From Ceratotherium simum simum (taxonomy: Eukaryota > Chordata > Mammalia > Perissodactyla > Rhinocerotidae), in the NCBI RefSeq assembly GCF_000283155.1, contig NW_004454178.1, forward strand, positions 24,980,083-25,044,082: 64,000 bases of DNA, in the 5' to 3' direction. The notes beneath the pieces were generated by a model. It was not told the origin of the DNA. It did not search any database and worked only from the letters and a program-made list of their open reading frames with translations. The translations under genes and the position numbers were made by a program. Below are positions 33,557 to 44,845 of this stretch, one piece after another (the first letter of the stretch is position 1; every line of letters starts with the position of its first letter).

Positions 33557-34596
33557 TTTTATATCTTTTTATATTGAAAAATCTCTAAACCCTCAATTGA
33601 AATAATAAAAGACAAAACAAGAGAAAGACTACTTTTTCTCATCAGATTGTGGAAAAAGACCATCATTCCACAAACAAGATAGACATCTCCTTCTGGTCCT
33701 ATTTTCTGAAAGGTAAGTTATTGGTTCCCAGTCTGAGATTTATAAATGCAATAAACTGTCGGGTTTTTTATTGCGGTTGTTTCTGTTTTATTTCATCTCG
33801 GTTTTGACCTTGACTCCCTGGACCTGCAATTTGTCTGTAGGGATTTGGAGAGTGGTGGGGAAGGGAGACATACCTGGTAGGAATTACATATGAAGCCTTT
33901 TAAAAGAAAAAAAAAAGACCGATTTTTGGTGGCAATTTGTATCATGTATTAAAAAACTAAATCAAATCAAAACAAAAATTGCCCAAGCAAATCAATGCTA
34001 CCTATATAATTCCCTTTTGGTTATTTGAAATTTTAGGCTTCTTTTTTATGCAATTAAGGATTAGAGTAAGAAAATTTGAAGAAAAGGTAATAGCTATTAT
34101 ACTGCACAGGGATGAGGCTTGGATTTTAAGATATTTGAATAGATTTACTCAAGTTACATTTATGCCCCTTTTTTGGCCAAGTTTAAATATATGGTTTATT
34201 ATATCTATTGAAATACTTTCTGGGGTCAATAAATTAACTAATCTTTATTGAGCATCTATATATGCAAGACTTTGGCTAGATTTTGAAAGCAGTGGTTCCT
34301 GGCTGTGGGCCTTGGACCTCTCAAGGCCACGGTGCGCAGTACTCGTGTATATACACTAAGCATTGTCTAGGACAGAGCAGCAGATTTCTGATCCATCTGA
34401 CACATGTACGGTTACTTATTCATACATTATACATGCACTATAATATAAAAATTAATTCATTGTACAGTACAAATAAAAATAGAGACAAAAAAGGAGGAGA
34501 AAATATATAATTAGAAGAGCATGCATTTCACTTTGGAGAAGTAGGCCCATAGAATAAAAATAAATATGCTTTGTATCTGTACATACTTTAACTTTT
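33557..34596. other. unassigned AT-rich intronic sequence
   Basis: No gene or named repeat recognised. The 3' part near 34390-34560 could be internal Tigger sequence continuing into 34856-35124, but I could not verify this. Confidence 0.35.
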
Positions 34597-34855
34597 TTTC
34601 TTTGATTTTTTTGAGGAAGATTAGCCCTGAGCTGACATCTGTTGCCAATCCTCCTCTTTTTTGCTGAGGAAGATTGGCTCTGAGCTAACATCTGTGCCCA
34701 TCTTCCTCTATTTTCTATGTCAGATGCCACCACAGCATGGCTTGCTGAGCGGTAGGTCGGCCCACACCCAGGATTCAACGTTGAGAACCCTGGGCTGCCA
34801 AAGCGGAGCTGGCAAACTTAACCACTACGCCACCAGGCCGGCCCCCCACCCACCC
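34597..34855 (-). mobile_element. ERE-type SINE with doubled 3' module
   Basis: The - strand starts GGGGGGCCGGCCTGGTGGCG with the tRNA-like head. Two modules and an A-rich tail follow (T-rich at 34597-34611 on the + strand). A perfect 15-base target-site duplication CATACTTTAACTTTT flanks it (34582-34596 and 34856-34870). Confidence 0.94.
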
Positions 34856-34995
34856 CATACTTTAACTTTTTAAGCATTTGTATATGCTATTGTGATTAAT
34901 AAGACAGGCAAAGGAGATTCAACATATGCAAAATTGGAGTCTCCAAGAAGAAAATCAAAATAAATAAAACACGATAAATACAGTTGAGGTCCTCT

Positions 34996-35124
34996 GTTGG
35001 TTGAATATGGAGGGCCGACTGCATTCATTATACTATGCCATTTTATAAGGGACTTTGGCATCTGCAGATTTTGGTATCTGCGGGGGTTCCTGGAATCAAT
35101 CCCCTGTGGCTACTGAGGACTGTA
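34996..35124. mobile_element. Tigger/MER2-like DNA transposon ends, abutting in opposite orientation
   Basis: GTTGGTTGAATATGGAGGGCC (34996 onward) looks like a Tigger-type right end in + orientation. Directly after it, TTGGCATCTGCAGATTTTGGT, TCTGCGGGGGTTCCTGG and CAATCCCCTGTGGCTACTGAG (to 35124) look like a left end in - orientation. Two inverted copies or one rearranged copy would explain it. Confidence 0.6.
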
Positions 35125-35312
35125 TTTCAAGATATAAATTAATAAAGCATTCCAGAAAGAAGAGAAGATTTAAATCTACTGTGTCCCAGAAAACATAGTC
35201 ATCGTACAGTCAATACCAAGACATAGTCTCATGTAAAGTTTTGAGACAGCCGCAATAAAGATTTCCTTGGGAAGTTAGGCAAAAGGTCAAGTCACTTAAA
35301 GATATTCACACT

Positions 35313-35617
35313 GGGGGCCCGACCCGTGGCTTAGCGGTTAAGTGCATGCGCTCTGGTACCGGTGGCCCGGGGTTCAGATCCCGGGCGCGCACCGACACAC
35401 CGCTTGTCGGGCCATGCTGAGGCGGCGTCCCACATACAGCAACTAGAGGGATGTGCAACTTTGACATAGAACTATCTACAGGGGCTTTGGGAGAAAAAGG
35501 GAAAAGAAAGGAGGAGGATTGGCAATAGATGTTAGCTCAGGGCTGTTCTTCCTCAGCAAAAAGAGGAGGATTGGCGTGGATGTTAGCTCAGGTCTGATCT
35601 TCCTCACAAAAAAAAAA
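35313..35617 (+). mobile_element. composite ERE1 plus double 3' module
   Basis: GGGGCCCGACCCGTGGCTTAG starts the head. The ERE1 body (GGCCATGCTGAGGCGGCG, CAACTAGAGGGATGTGCAAC, GGGGCTTTGGGAG) runs to about 35505 and is followed by two tandem ATGTTAGCTCAGG modules typical of the other EREs. A target-site duplication AAAGATATTCA flanks the whole composite (35298-35308 and 35618-35628), so it moved as one unit. Confidence 0.9.
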
Positions 35618-35628
35618 AAAGATATTCA

Positions 35629-36189
35629 TGCTCACCTCAGACTTCTCCATGGCACCTTTCAAAATAAAAGACAGTTGGAGCAATGCCTGCAAAGCCAAAG
35701 AAAGGAAGTATGATGGAGAATTGCATTCCCCAAACTGTCGTTCAAACATAAAGGAGAAAAAAAGTTATATTTGTTTATATATGCATAGAATTTCTCTGAA
35801 AAGATATGTAAGTTAATAAAATTACATTTTAAAAGTGCAAGAATTCAGAAATATCACTCCCATAAGCCCTTTTTGAATAAACGATTGAAGACAGTGTTTT
35901 CCATTTAATGTTGCTCCATGGAATCACTTGCAGATCCTGCCCAGGCCACCCCCGTACTAATTTTAAATCAGGAGCTCTGGTGTTGAACCAAGAGATAAGT
36001 TAAAAACGACGCGAAAGGACTGGCGATGAGCACTGCACCCCTTGAACAGTAGGAGTGAGAGTAAAACAAATGTGGAAGGGCTGTAACCAGGAGAAGCACC
36101 TGGAAACTACCACAGACAATGCGAGAACTCAGTAGGGTGGGCTGGGCGTACCCAGCTGCACAGATCTCAGTAGCCCCCATATATTCCTG
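35629..36189. other. unassigned intronic sequence
   Basis: No gene or named repeat recognised. It may be the upstream part of the L1 relic that follows. Confidence 0.35.
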
Positions 36190-37165
36190 CAGTAAGCTGT
36201 TAGAAGATATAATGGAAGAAAAGGTCCCATTTTTAATAGCTACAAAATAATACGTAAAATACCAAGGGAAAATGTTAACATGAGTGCGGTTTATGTGAAG
36301 AAATCTTTCAAGCACCACTTAGAGGCGCCAAAGATTTCAACGGTGGGAAAGACATACCGTGTTCTTGAATAGGATGATTTAACATTATAAAAACACAGCC
36401 TCCACACTATGTTAATCTACATAGTGCACTTCCCAATAAAAAAAGCAATAGGATTTCTTTTGCTGTTGTATTATAGGATTTCTAGACAACCTGATTCCAA
36501 AATTTATATGGAAAAATTAACAAGTAATAATAACCAGGAAATTCCAAAAAAGTAAAATGAATAGGGGGGATTAGCCTTAAGATAGTAAACACATTATAAA
36601 TCTATAATAAATAAAACTGTATGGTACTAGCACATTTCATGAGCAGGCAGATCAGTGGTACCAAATAGAAATGCAGAAATAGATCCAAGTAAATAATGAA
36701 CTTTTATATATGGCAAAAGGAGCATTTCAAACGAGCAGGAAAAGATAAATTATCAAATAATAGTTTGGAGACAGATGGCAAACCATATGGAATAAAATAA
36801 AGTCAGTTAATGCTTCACAACTTATATCAAAATAAATGACAAGAAAATCAAAAATTTAAATATAAAAAAGTTAAACCTTAAAATTACAAGAAGAAATAAT
36901 GAGAGGATTTAAAAATAATATTATTTAAAAATAATAATATACCTTTCAAAGTAAGATAAGATGAAACCTATAAGTTACGGAAAAAGATGTTTAAATTTGT
37001 CTTACTTAGACACAAACATATCCATTATGGTGAAAGCCAACATTAAAAAGGTCAAAAGACAGTCAGCCAAAAGAAAAAATATTTGCAGCTTGTATCACTA
37101 AGGCCAATTTTCCTGGTATAAAAAGAACTCTAAGCAGTCTTTAAGAAGACCAACAATACAAGAGA
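36190..37165 (+). repeat. decayed L1 ORF2 fragment (pseudogene-like)
   Basis: CCCATTTTTAATAGCTACAAA, ATACCGTGTTCTTGAATAGG, AAAACTGTATGGTACTAGC, ATGCAGAAATAGATCCAAG and GAAAAAATATTTGCAGCTTG follow the order of the L1 ORF2 reverse transcriptase C-terminal region. Many stops and indels break it; no protein is possible. Confidence 0.75.
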
Positions 37166-39058
37166 ACAGGCAAGACAAAGCAAGGCCACTCCCAAGAGAG
37201 AGAACCCCTCCTCCATCTTCCTCGAAGCCAGACGCCAGCTCCTGACGGTAGGGTTAGACCCTTCCCGCTGCACCCCCAGCCCAGGCACTGCCCTGGCGCC
37301 CTGGTATAAAGGAGAGTCTGTCTCCTTTAGGAAAACAGACCCGGAAGTGCCTCCAGGGCAGTGTCATCCTGGAGTTAGGGCACGTGCATTGCTGCCCTAT
37401 GAGCACTGAGGAGGAGGTCCTCTGATTTTGTTCACTGTGCTCCAGGCAAGCTCAGGTCATTTACAGGTCAGTCCAGTACGTCCTCCAGACCAGATCAACA
37501 AGGAGTAAGACAGTGTGCTAGACCTTGTGTGATGGGGAGGGCACGCAGCTGGGTGGGCCGGATCTGCATTTGGAAGGGTCCTTCAGCCTGGACAGGTCAG
37601 CTCCGGCTTGCACAGCCTGGCTGGAGCACCCACATGATCCAGAGAAGCACAAAATCCTGGAAGAAAGTCGTGGGTGTGGAGGAGGTGGAGGGCTTCACTT
37701 GCTGATGAAACAGAGGGTGGAGATGGGGGATGGGAACCACGGCAGGGGGATAGGTTCAGGTTCCAGAAACCCTGGAACCTCTATCAATTCTGAGGTCCAA
37801 GGGCTTGCTCCAAGTGTCCCCAAGTAGCATGTAGCACGGTGCCCTGGTCGATTTGTGCCTCTCCCACGAGTGACAGGGCATTGGATGACTACCTGTCAGG
37901 ACATTTGTACGGGCGCTCTGGGGGGAACCTAGGCACGATTGTGCAAACTTCTCCCACGGAGAGGAGAGAGGCCTGCATAACTCCCCCAACTCAGAGCATT
38001 CGGAAGGAACACGGAAGCTGGACCCTCACCCCCGCAACCGCCTCTTGTGGAAGTGTGACTGCTGAGCCAGCCTCGCTTCAAAGGCAGGCAGTCCCTGGGC
38101 CCGAGAACCTGCTTCATCCTCTCTCCCCGGCTTCCTGGGCTGGGCTTCGGGGAGGCCTTGCTGCACTTGGGGCCTCATGGGGGCTGTGAATTAAAAGCAA
38201 AGTATATGGAGCCATCTGTCGGGGACTTGGAGGCCCTGGACAGAAGCCTATGCAGCAGCCGGGCTGTTCCCGGGACCCCGTGATTCTTCCATCTGATGGA
38301 GGGTCGACTTTCTCCACCTGCTGCTAGTTCTAGGGGACACAAAGGGCTGGCTCATCATGGAGACTGGACCTCGTGTCCAGCCTGCCCAGACGTCTCGACG
38401 CCTCTGGTTCCTCTCCTCTTCAAGAGTACAGGTCCCCTGGCGCTCCTGGGCGGCAAAAGCATTCGTTCCCCACAGCCCTGCAGCTGGCTGGGCTGCCCTC
38501 CCCAGCATTCCCCCCATCCTTCCAGATCTGAGTTAAACCTGGGACTTGGCTGTCGCTCGCTCTTCCTTACCCCTCTGTCTTGCTCTCGGCTTCTGGTCCA
38601 CCTGCTGTCCCTGCCCTGGGCGTGTTGCTTTATGGCTTCTCTGTCCTCATCCGTGGGACTGTCTTTGTCCTCACTGCTGATCCTCTCGGGCAGAAGCAGA
38701 AGAGTGATGAAGATACCGTGGCACCGTGATGGAATTTTAAAATGAAGCTAATGTCACTATGGAGCTGTGCAAGTTCATGAGTCCCTTCCGGGAGGCAGGT
38801 TGTGTCCCAGGTGCAGCGCACAGAGGTGAGCACACATTCAGTGTGTCTGCCTGGGGATAGCTCCAGAAAGAAAGATGGCCATGTTTTTCTGTTTTCTGTG
38901 TCCACCATCTGCAGTTGTGTGGCCCAGCTGCATATGGCAAAGGCTCTTCTGACCCAGGTACCTATAAGGCTTCAGTATAGAAGTCGCCAAGATTCTTTCA
39001 GGCAAAATCTAAAATTTGGCTGAAGGCTGTGTGTGCCTAGGGTGACATATGACAGCGT
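37166..39058. other. unassigned intronic sequence
   Basis: About 1.9 kb, GC-moderate, with no recognised repeat or gene and several short reading frames without a known homologue. It is one of the larger repeat-free blocks in the intron. Confidence 0.4.
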
Positions 39059-39516
39059 GTATGTATTAGTGTCCTGAGGCTGCCATAACAAATTACCACA
39101 AACTGGGTGCCTTGAAACAACGTAAATTTATTCTCTCACAGTTCTGGAGGCCAGAAGTCTGAAATCAAGGTGTCATCAAGGTTGGTTCCTCTGAAGGCTC
39201 TGAGGAAGAATCTGTTCCTTGCATCTCTCCAGCTTCTGGTGGTTGTCCAAAACCTTTGGCATTCCATGGCTTGTAGACACATCCCTCCAATCTCTGCCAC
39301 CATCCTCGCACAGTGTTCTCCCTGCGTCTCTGTGTCTCTGTGTCCAAATTTCTCTCTTCTTATTAGGACACCAGTCATTGGATGAGGGCCCACCCTAATC
39401 CAGTATGACCTCATCTTAGCCTGATTGCATCTGTAAAGAGCCCATTTCCAAATAAGGTCAGATTCACAGGTTCCCGTGGACATGAGTTTTTGGAGGACAA
39501 CTGTCAACCCAGTAGT
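39059..39516 (-). mobile_element. ERVL-MaLR solo LTR (MST/MLT1-like)
   Basis: TTAGTGTCCTGAGGCTGCCAT, ACAAATTACCACAAACTGGG, TTCTCTCACAGTTCTGGAGGC, TAGGACACCAGTCATTGGAT and TATTTCCAAATAAGGTCAG follow the reversed LTR. It is nearly full length and has no internal region, so it is a non-coding solo LTR. Confidence 0.8.
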
Positions 39517-39884
39517 GTTCTTAAGCGTCACATGTATACTTTTGTTCTTCAGGGTTGAAATGTGTGGTGTATACCATGTGCCCTTCGACAAGATAAGGAA
39601 AGCCACTTTTTCAGGTCCAACTACTAAATGTATTTTTTTTCCTTTCTCTTGGGACTTGAAGATATATAATGATATGTCATAAACTGACCTGAAATGCTTG
39701 TTTGTTCTGCAGCAAAATCCATTAATAAGACCTTATAACTAGGACACTTTGATGCTCTCATTCTCAGTTTGGCTATTTATAGTGAAACCTATTTTCTTTG
39801 AATTCAAATGCATTGGTTAACATTAACTGGAACTGGTTTAACTAAAATGACTAGAATTTTTGGCTTTAAAAAATGATTGATAAA

Positions 39885-40500
39885 GATTGTGGCCGATCTG
39901 TGGGACAAGGAGGGAAAGGGGTGTACAGCATGAGTTCCAGGCTTCCGATAATGACGCTTGGGGGAGGATGGTGCCATGTGGTGGTACTGTTTATCGAGAC
40001 TGGGGAGCTGTGGGTTGGCAGGTCAGAGTGGGGAACACGGAAGAGTTAAGTTCCATTCTGGAAGTGTTGTGTTTGAGGTAGCTGAGGACTGCCCAGATGG
40101 AAAGGTCTAGGAAGCATCCAGACATGTTGACCTGGACCATAAGGGAGAGAGCGCAGTCATCTGTGTTCAGGGATGGTTGAAGCCACGTGGCTCCACGAGA
40201 TCTCCTAAGGAGATCCGGAGAGCAGGGTGCTGAGGATGGAGCGCTGGGGGCCCCGGACAGACAAACAGGATGAGCAGAAGATTCACCTGGCACACACCAG
40301 GAGCCGGGGTCCGAAGAGAGTCACCCAGACCATGGAGGAAATGGGCAGTGTGTCGTGCTGCGGAAAGACCCAGAGGGATACAAGTAGAAGAATGTCGCTG
40401 GAACCTTGCGGTCAGGAGGCCCCTAGTGGCCTCATCCTGAGCAGCTTCAGGGAGGTCGTGGAGGTGCAAGGACCACGGTGGACAGAAACTGCAGTGGGCC
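39885..40500 (-). repeat. L2 LINE fragment
   Basis: TGGGGGAGGATGGTGCCATG, TGGGGAGCTGTGGGTTGGCAG, CTGAGGACTGCCCAGATGG and CAGAAGATTCACCTGGCAC resemble diverged antisense L2. Edges are vague. Confidence 0.4.
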
Positions 40501-40839
40501 AGATGGAGATGGAGGGGCCCAAGATAGGAGTTGGGCTCATGGCAAAGAGACCTGTGGCTGTCCCTTTAGCATGGTTCCATTCGCGCATGTGCCTGCTGCT
40601 GGGCCTGCCGAGGCTCATGCTGATTGCTGCGTGTCCGTTCTTCGTCCTACTGCTGGTTTCCAGGTCCAGGTACAATTGGTCTTCTCCGAGCTCTGGAAGC
40701 ACCTCGGTCCACAGACCTGTTTGCTGCTTCGGGCAGCGCCTCCTCCACCTCCTGTTGGATACATAGACCCGCTGTCCCAGCCGGGATCGCTTCCAGGCAA
40801 GGAGGCTGTTCCAGGAGCTAAACCCTTGTTAAAAATGCT

Positions 40840-40965
40840 GCCTGGAGTTTACTGAGTCCTTGTGACATGCCAGGCCTTTTACTTCCATCTTCCCAACAGT
40901 GCTATGAAGTAGGTGTGGTCAGGGGGAAAAGCAAAGAGAGACTGAGAGGTCACTGGCTGGAAAGT
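40840..40965 (-). repeat. MIR SINE fragment
   Basis: GTTTACTGAGTCCTTGTGAC, ATGCCAGGCCTTTTACTTCC and AGTGCTATGAAGTAGGTGTGG match the reversed MIR 3' half. Confidence 0.6.
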
Positions 40966-41299
40966 GGTGGAGGTGGCATGGCACACCAGGCACGCTGGAC
41001 ACCAGGGTCAGGGAGCCCCTCCACTAGCGGACACTCCTGTAGGAGCAGGCGTCCCGAGGACAGGGGTCCAGAGATGAGGCAGTGTCTTCAAGTGCGTGAA
41101 TGCTGCCTTTGGAAGAAACAAGTTATATTCTGCATAAGGGCAAATCTCCAAGGAGACAGGGTTTTATTCTACATGAAAAGGAACTTTCCAGAAAGTAATG
41201 CTGCTCAAAAATTTATGGACTTCCTTTGGAAGGTGTGAGGGACTGGTCTGTGGAAGTGTGTTTTTGCTGCCTTCTTTGAATTTTCTGTTTGAATTTTAA

Positions 41300-41580
41300 A
41301 ATTTTGAGCAAATATCATTTTTAAAATAATCACTCTAAATGTCCTTTTTCTACCCAATGGCTACATAGTATTCTATCTATATTTAGCACAAGTTATTTAC
41401 TTAAGCTCATATATCCTTTGCTAAAAATAATATGGAGAGGAACATCCATGTTTAATCATCTTTCCAAGCATCTCTGATTGTCGCTGGAAGTGAACTTGCT
41501 AGGATATGAACATTTGTGAAGACTTTTGGAGCATACTGATTTTCATGCCTCCTTAATTTAGTTTTCCATTACAGTGCAGA
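41300..41580 (-). repeat. old L1 3' UTR fragment
   Basis: CTACCCAATGGCTACATAGTA, AGAGGAACATCCATGTTTAAT and GTGAACTTGCTAGGATATGAAC resemble the antisense L1M 3' region. Diverged. Confidence 0.5.
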
Positions 41581-42178
41581 ATTTCATGACAGCCAAGAAT
41601 TTCCATTCATAAAATTGAGTATAGAGCTTTCTCTGGAAGTTAATAAATGACTTCAGGCTTATCATTGGCCAATTGCACTGTGCTGACAAAGATTTTCAAG
41701 TTTCTCACACACCTTAAAGATTGCTTACGATTTTAATTATCCATGAAGCATTTAAATGAGCTTCTTACTTAAATAATGCAGCATTTCTTATTATGGAATG
41801 AACCATTTACTTATGATTTTTGAAGTTAACGAAACTAAAATCTAAGAGTTTCGTATAAATGTTAAGGTAAAAATACAATAGTAATTCGGTTTGGAAAAAA
41901 AGAAAGAAATGCTAATTTTCTTATTTACTAAAGTAAATTGTTCTCCAGATGTTTTTATATTTTAACATAGTTTTAATTTAAGAGCCTGCAGTTTTGGACA
42001 AAACATATATAAATGAAGTAATCTGTAATCTACAAAACATAGGGATCCCGACTTTTCTCGTGGGTTTTTATTAGAGAGCCAAGGTTGGAATCCACTTTTA
42101 ACATAAGAATGAGTGGGTTCCCAGAGGCAGCTACAAGCCCAAACATCTTAATTTGATTCCTTATTTATTATCAGCACA
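41581..42178. other. unassigned AT-rich intronic sequence
   Basis: Nothing recognised. Confidence 0.35.
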
Positions 42179-42483
42179 ATATGTTTTTTCTTTCTTTTCG
42201 TTTTCGTTTGTTTTGCTTTTGTTTTTTGTTTTTTTTTTTTTTTGCAGGGAAAGATTCACCCTGAGCTAACATCTGTTGCCAATCTTCCTCTTTTATTTTT
42301 TTCTCCCCAAAGCCCCAGTGCATGGTTGTATATCCTAATTGTAAGTCATTCTAGTTCTTCTATGTGAGCTGCTGCCACAGCATGACAACTGACAGATGGT
42401 GTGGTTCCCTGACCCGGAAGTGAACCCAGGCTGCAGAAGTGGAGCATGCAGAACTTTAACCACTAGGCCATCAGGGCTGGCTC
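42179..42483 (-). mobile_element. mosaic ERE-type SINE with long T tract and splice-like sites
   Basis: A perfect 9-base target-site duplication ATCAGCACA flanks it (42170-42178 and 42484-42492). The 3' part (on the + strand: CCTGAGCTAACATCTGTTGCC) is ERE-like. The tRNA-like head carries GATGGTGTGGTTCCCTGACCC, shared with the tRNA-Glu/RTE SINE at 18169-18569, so it is a mosaic or a separate ERE subfamily. In the sense of LRRFIP1 the T tract ends TTTTTTGCAG|G (42247/42248) and a consensus GTAAGT lies at 42341. The 93 bases between are open in the frame of exon 1 (31 codons). Confidence 0.88.
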
Positions 42484-42984
42484 ATCAGCACATTTAAAAT
42501 TGGGGTTTTATTCTGAGTAACTTATGTCCTGCCATGAAGCTGCCAAAAGGTACTACAAAAATAAAATAAATGTATTCTCTTATAAGTTTTTTAGTATTAA
42601 AACTGGACACTATGTAAAAGCGATATTGTGTGTTTGTGGGGGGGATTGTTAAACATCCTTCAGCCTGGCCAAGTTGGCTCAGGTAGCAGATAGAAGCCCC
42701 TGCAGCCTGAGTGGATGAGGCACGCCCCTGCAGAAAGCACGGACGGATGTTCTTTATTGTGTGGAAGGAGCTCAAACTGCAGACAACATGAGAGTCCTTT
42801 GGGGCAGGTTCTTCCTTACAGACTTGATTCACAGCACTGCCTCTGACAGTCTTTGGATGGTAAATGCTGAGAGTTTCCATGGCAACTTCCATCCTGCTCC
42901 AGTGACCCTGCGTGTCTTTGGTTCAAAACACCCAGGAACCCGCAGCCTTCCCTGTGGAGGTGCCCCAGGGTCCCGGCCACACCA
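42484..42984. other. unassigned intronic sequence
   Basis: No gene or named repeat recognised. Confidence 0.35.
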
Positions 42985-43125
42985 CCAACCAGCCACACTA
43001 CTTGGGGAAATTATTTTGCCATTTGTGCCTCAATGTCCTGACTTGAAAAATAGCCCTAACTCATGGGTTTGTTGTACGGATTAAATAAGAGAATCCGGGT
43101 ACATGGCAGGCTCTGGAGTCGGGCT
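42985..43125 (+). repeat. MIR SINE fragment
   Basis: TTATTTTGCCATTTGTGCCTC, ATGTCCTGACTTGAAAAATAG and GTTTGTTGTACGGATTAAATA follow MIR order, ending near GGTACATGGCAGGCTC. Confidence 0.65.
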
Positions 43126-44009
43126 CCTTTCTCCTGGATTGAGCACGTTGGTTGTCTGTAAATGGAACATCAACACATCCTGTGAAGCAGTGGGAGCGTT
43201 GCATAGTCATTATTACTATTTCTAGATTTCTTTTAAAATTATTAGGCAGCCCCCACTGATTGGAATTTTATTTTTCTTGCCCCTCTTCTGGGGCACCCTG
43301 AGGGGTGGGGCAAAGAGGTGAGGAGTGGATTGGCCCCGGGGCCAAGAGGCACAAGCAAGCCCTGGGTCATGCTACAGAGGCCACACAGAGGGAAGAGAAG
43401 ATGTCTTCTTGACATCAAAATGAGAGCAGGTTTTCATTCGTTCATCCTACAGGATCAGTTGTGTGGGGTCCACGGTATCCACTTAGGACACTGAAATGAA
43501 AGGACCTAACTAGGGGCCGAGTGGAAGCCGTGTTCCTGACACAGACTGGCCGGTGCCCCCACCCGGCTTCCTGACGCCGTCTCCCCGGTTCCCCGTCTCC
43601 CCGGCCCGCGTTCCTGCTGTCTGCTCCTTAGATGATGCTCTTTGCTCTCAGTTGTATTTACAGGGCGTTCTCTGTGCATTTGCAGCCACACACATGGCTT
43701 TAACTCCCCACAACTTCTTCACGTCCTGCCCTGACCGCTCCTTCGAACACCACGCCTCGACATGCCCCGACCCCCCAACGCTGAGCACCTTCATCTCCCA
43801 CCCAGCCCGCTGCTCCTGTGCGTCTCCCGTCCCAACTCCTCGGAGCTGCCTGAGCCAGAACCACCCCCCACTTCCTCCCTCAGTGGAACTGTGAACACAG
43901 CTTGGCTGAGGCCCGGTCCCCTCACACAGTTGCCTCCATAGCCTCCTCGTCCGTCTGCTTCCGAGATTCACCCCACCTCAAATCCGTCTTCATCTTGGTG
44001 TCCCCATGA
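43126..44009. other. unassigned intronic sequence
   Basis: Nothing recognised. 43550-43610 and 43700-43890 are C-rich. Confidence 0.35.
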
Positions 44010-44330
44010 TCCCTAGAAAACACAAACCTTATGCCACGATTCCCTCTTTATCATCCTTAATGACTTCCTGTAGCTTCCAGGATAAATTTAAAACTTTTGT
44101 GATTACACCAGAGGCCCCTTAGGCGTCAACCCCTGCCCCATCTTCTATCTTGCTCCCACAGCATCTTGCACTCCAACCATCACTTTCCATCTTTCCAGAC
44201 TCACTTCCACCTTCTTCCAGGAAGCCCTCCCTGACTTCCCCAGGCTGAGTAGGAGCATATTATTCTCGCAGCATTTATCCTGAAGTTTGGCTTACAACAA
44301 GTTTTTTTGTTGAATAAATGAGTAAATTGC
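44010..44330 (+). repeat. L2 LINE 3' end
   Basis: TTAATGACTTCCTGTAGCTTC, TGCACTCCAACCATCACTTTC, AGGAAGCCCTCCCTGACTTCC then GTTGAATAAATGAGTAAAT match the L2 3' region and tail in order. Confidence 0.65.
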
Positions 44331-44379
44331 CAACAAAGGTAATTATTGTTGATGAAATGTTTATTATATTAACTGCAAT

Positions 44380-44845
44380 GCATATTTAGTGTAGAAAATA
44401 ATAAGGAAAATTTAGACAACAACAGAGAATAAAAATTATGCCCCATACTGTGACCAAGCGTAAGACCTGCTAGCATTTAGTTTTATTCCCCTCCATTCTT
44501 TAATCTAGGGACGTTTTGGAACATAGTCCAATTGTATATTTGGAAATACTGCATTTTTTTATTCTCTTTTTTTTTAAGGAAAGAAAGAAGCACAACCTTT
44601 GTGTCAAATACTCTGAAGAACGTTTTAATGGCCAGAAAATGTGGCATTGAGGATGTCCCATCATGTCTCTGGTGTCCTATTGTAGGACACGAATAGTTGT
44701 TTATAGGTTTTTGTGTTTGTTTGTCTACAGTCGTGAATAACATTGCAGTGAACATCTTTAAGAGTAAATAATTTCTTGTGCTTCAGATTATTTCCGTAAA
44801 TTAGAATATTAGACGTGCACGAATAAATTTAAAAAGTATAAACAT
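44380..44845 (-). repeat. old L1 3' UTR fragment, left of an ERE
   Basis: TTTATTCCCCTCCATTCTTTA, CGTGAATAACATTGCAGTGAA, GAGTAAATAATTTCTTGTG resemble antisense L1M 3' UTR. It continues at 45093 after the ERE. Confidence 0.6.

Noticed and set aside
30178..37165. Functional L1 element
   Set aside because: All L1 pieces are 5'-truncated or broken by stops and indels.
24981..39516. Possible proviral genes near the MaLR LTRs
   Set aside because: Both LTRs are solitary and there is no gag, pol or env-like coding sequence between or beside them.
40227..40766. 179-codon open reading frame on the + strand
   Set aside because: It overlaps probable L2 sequence and has no known domain.
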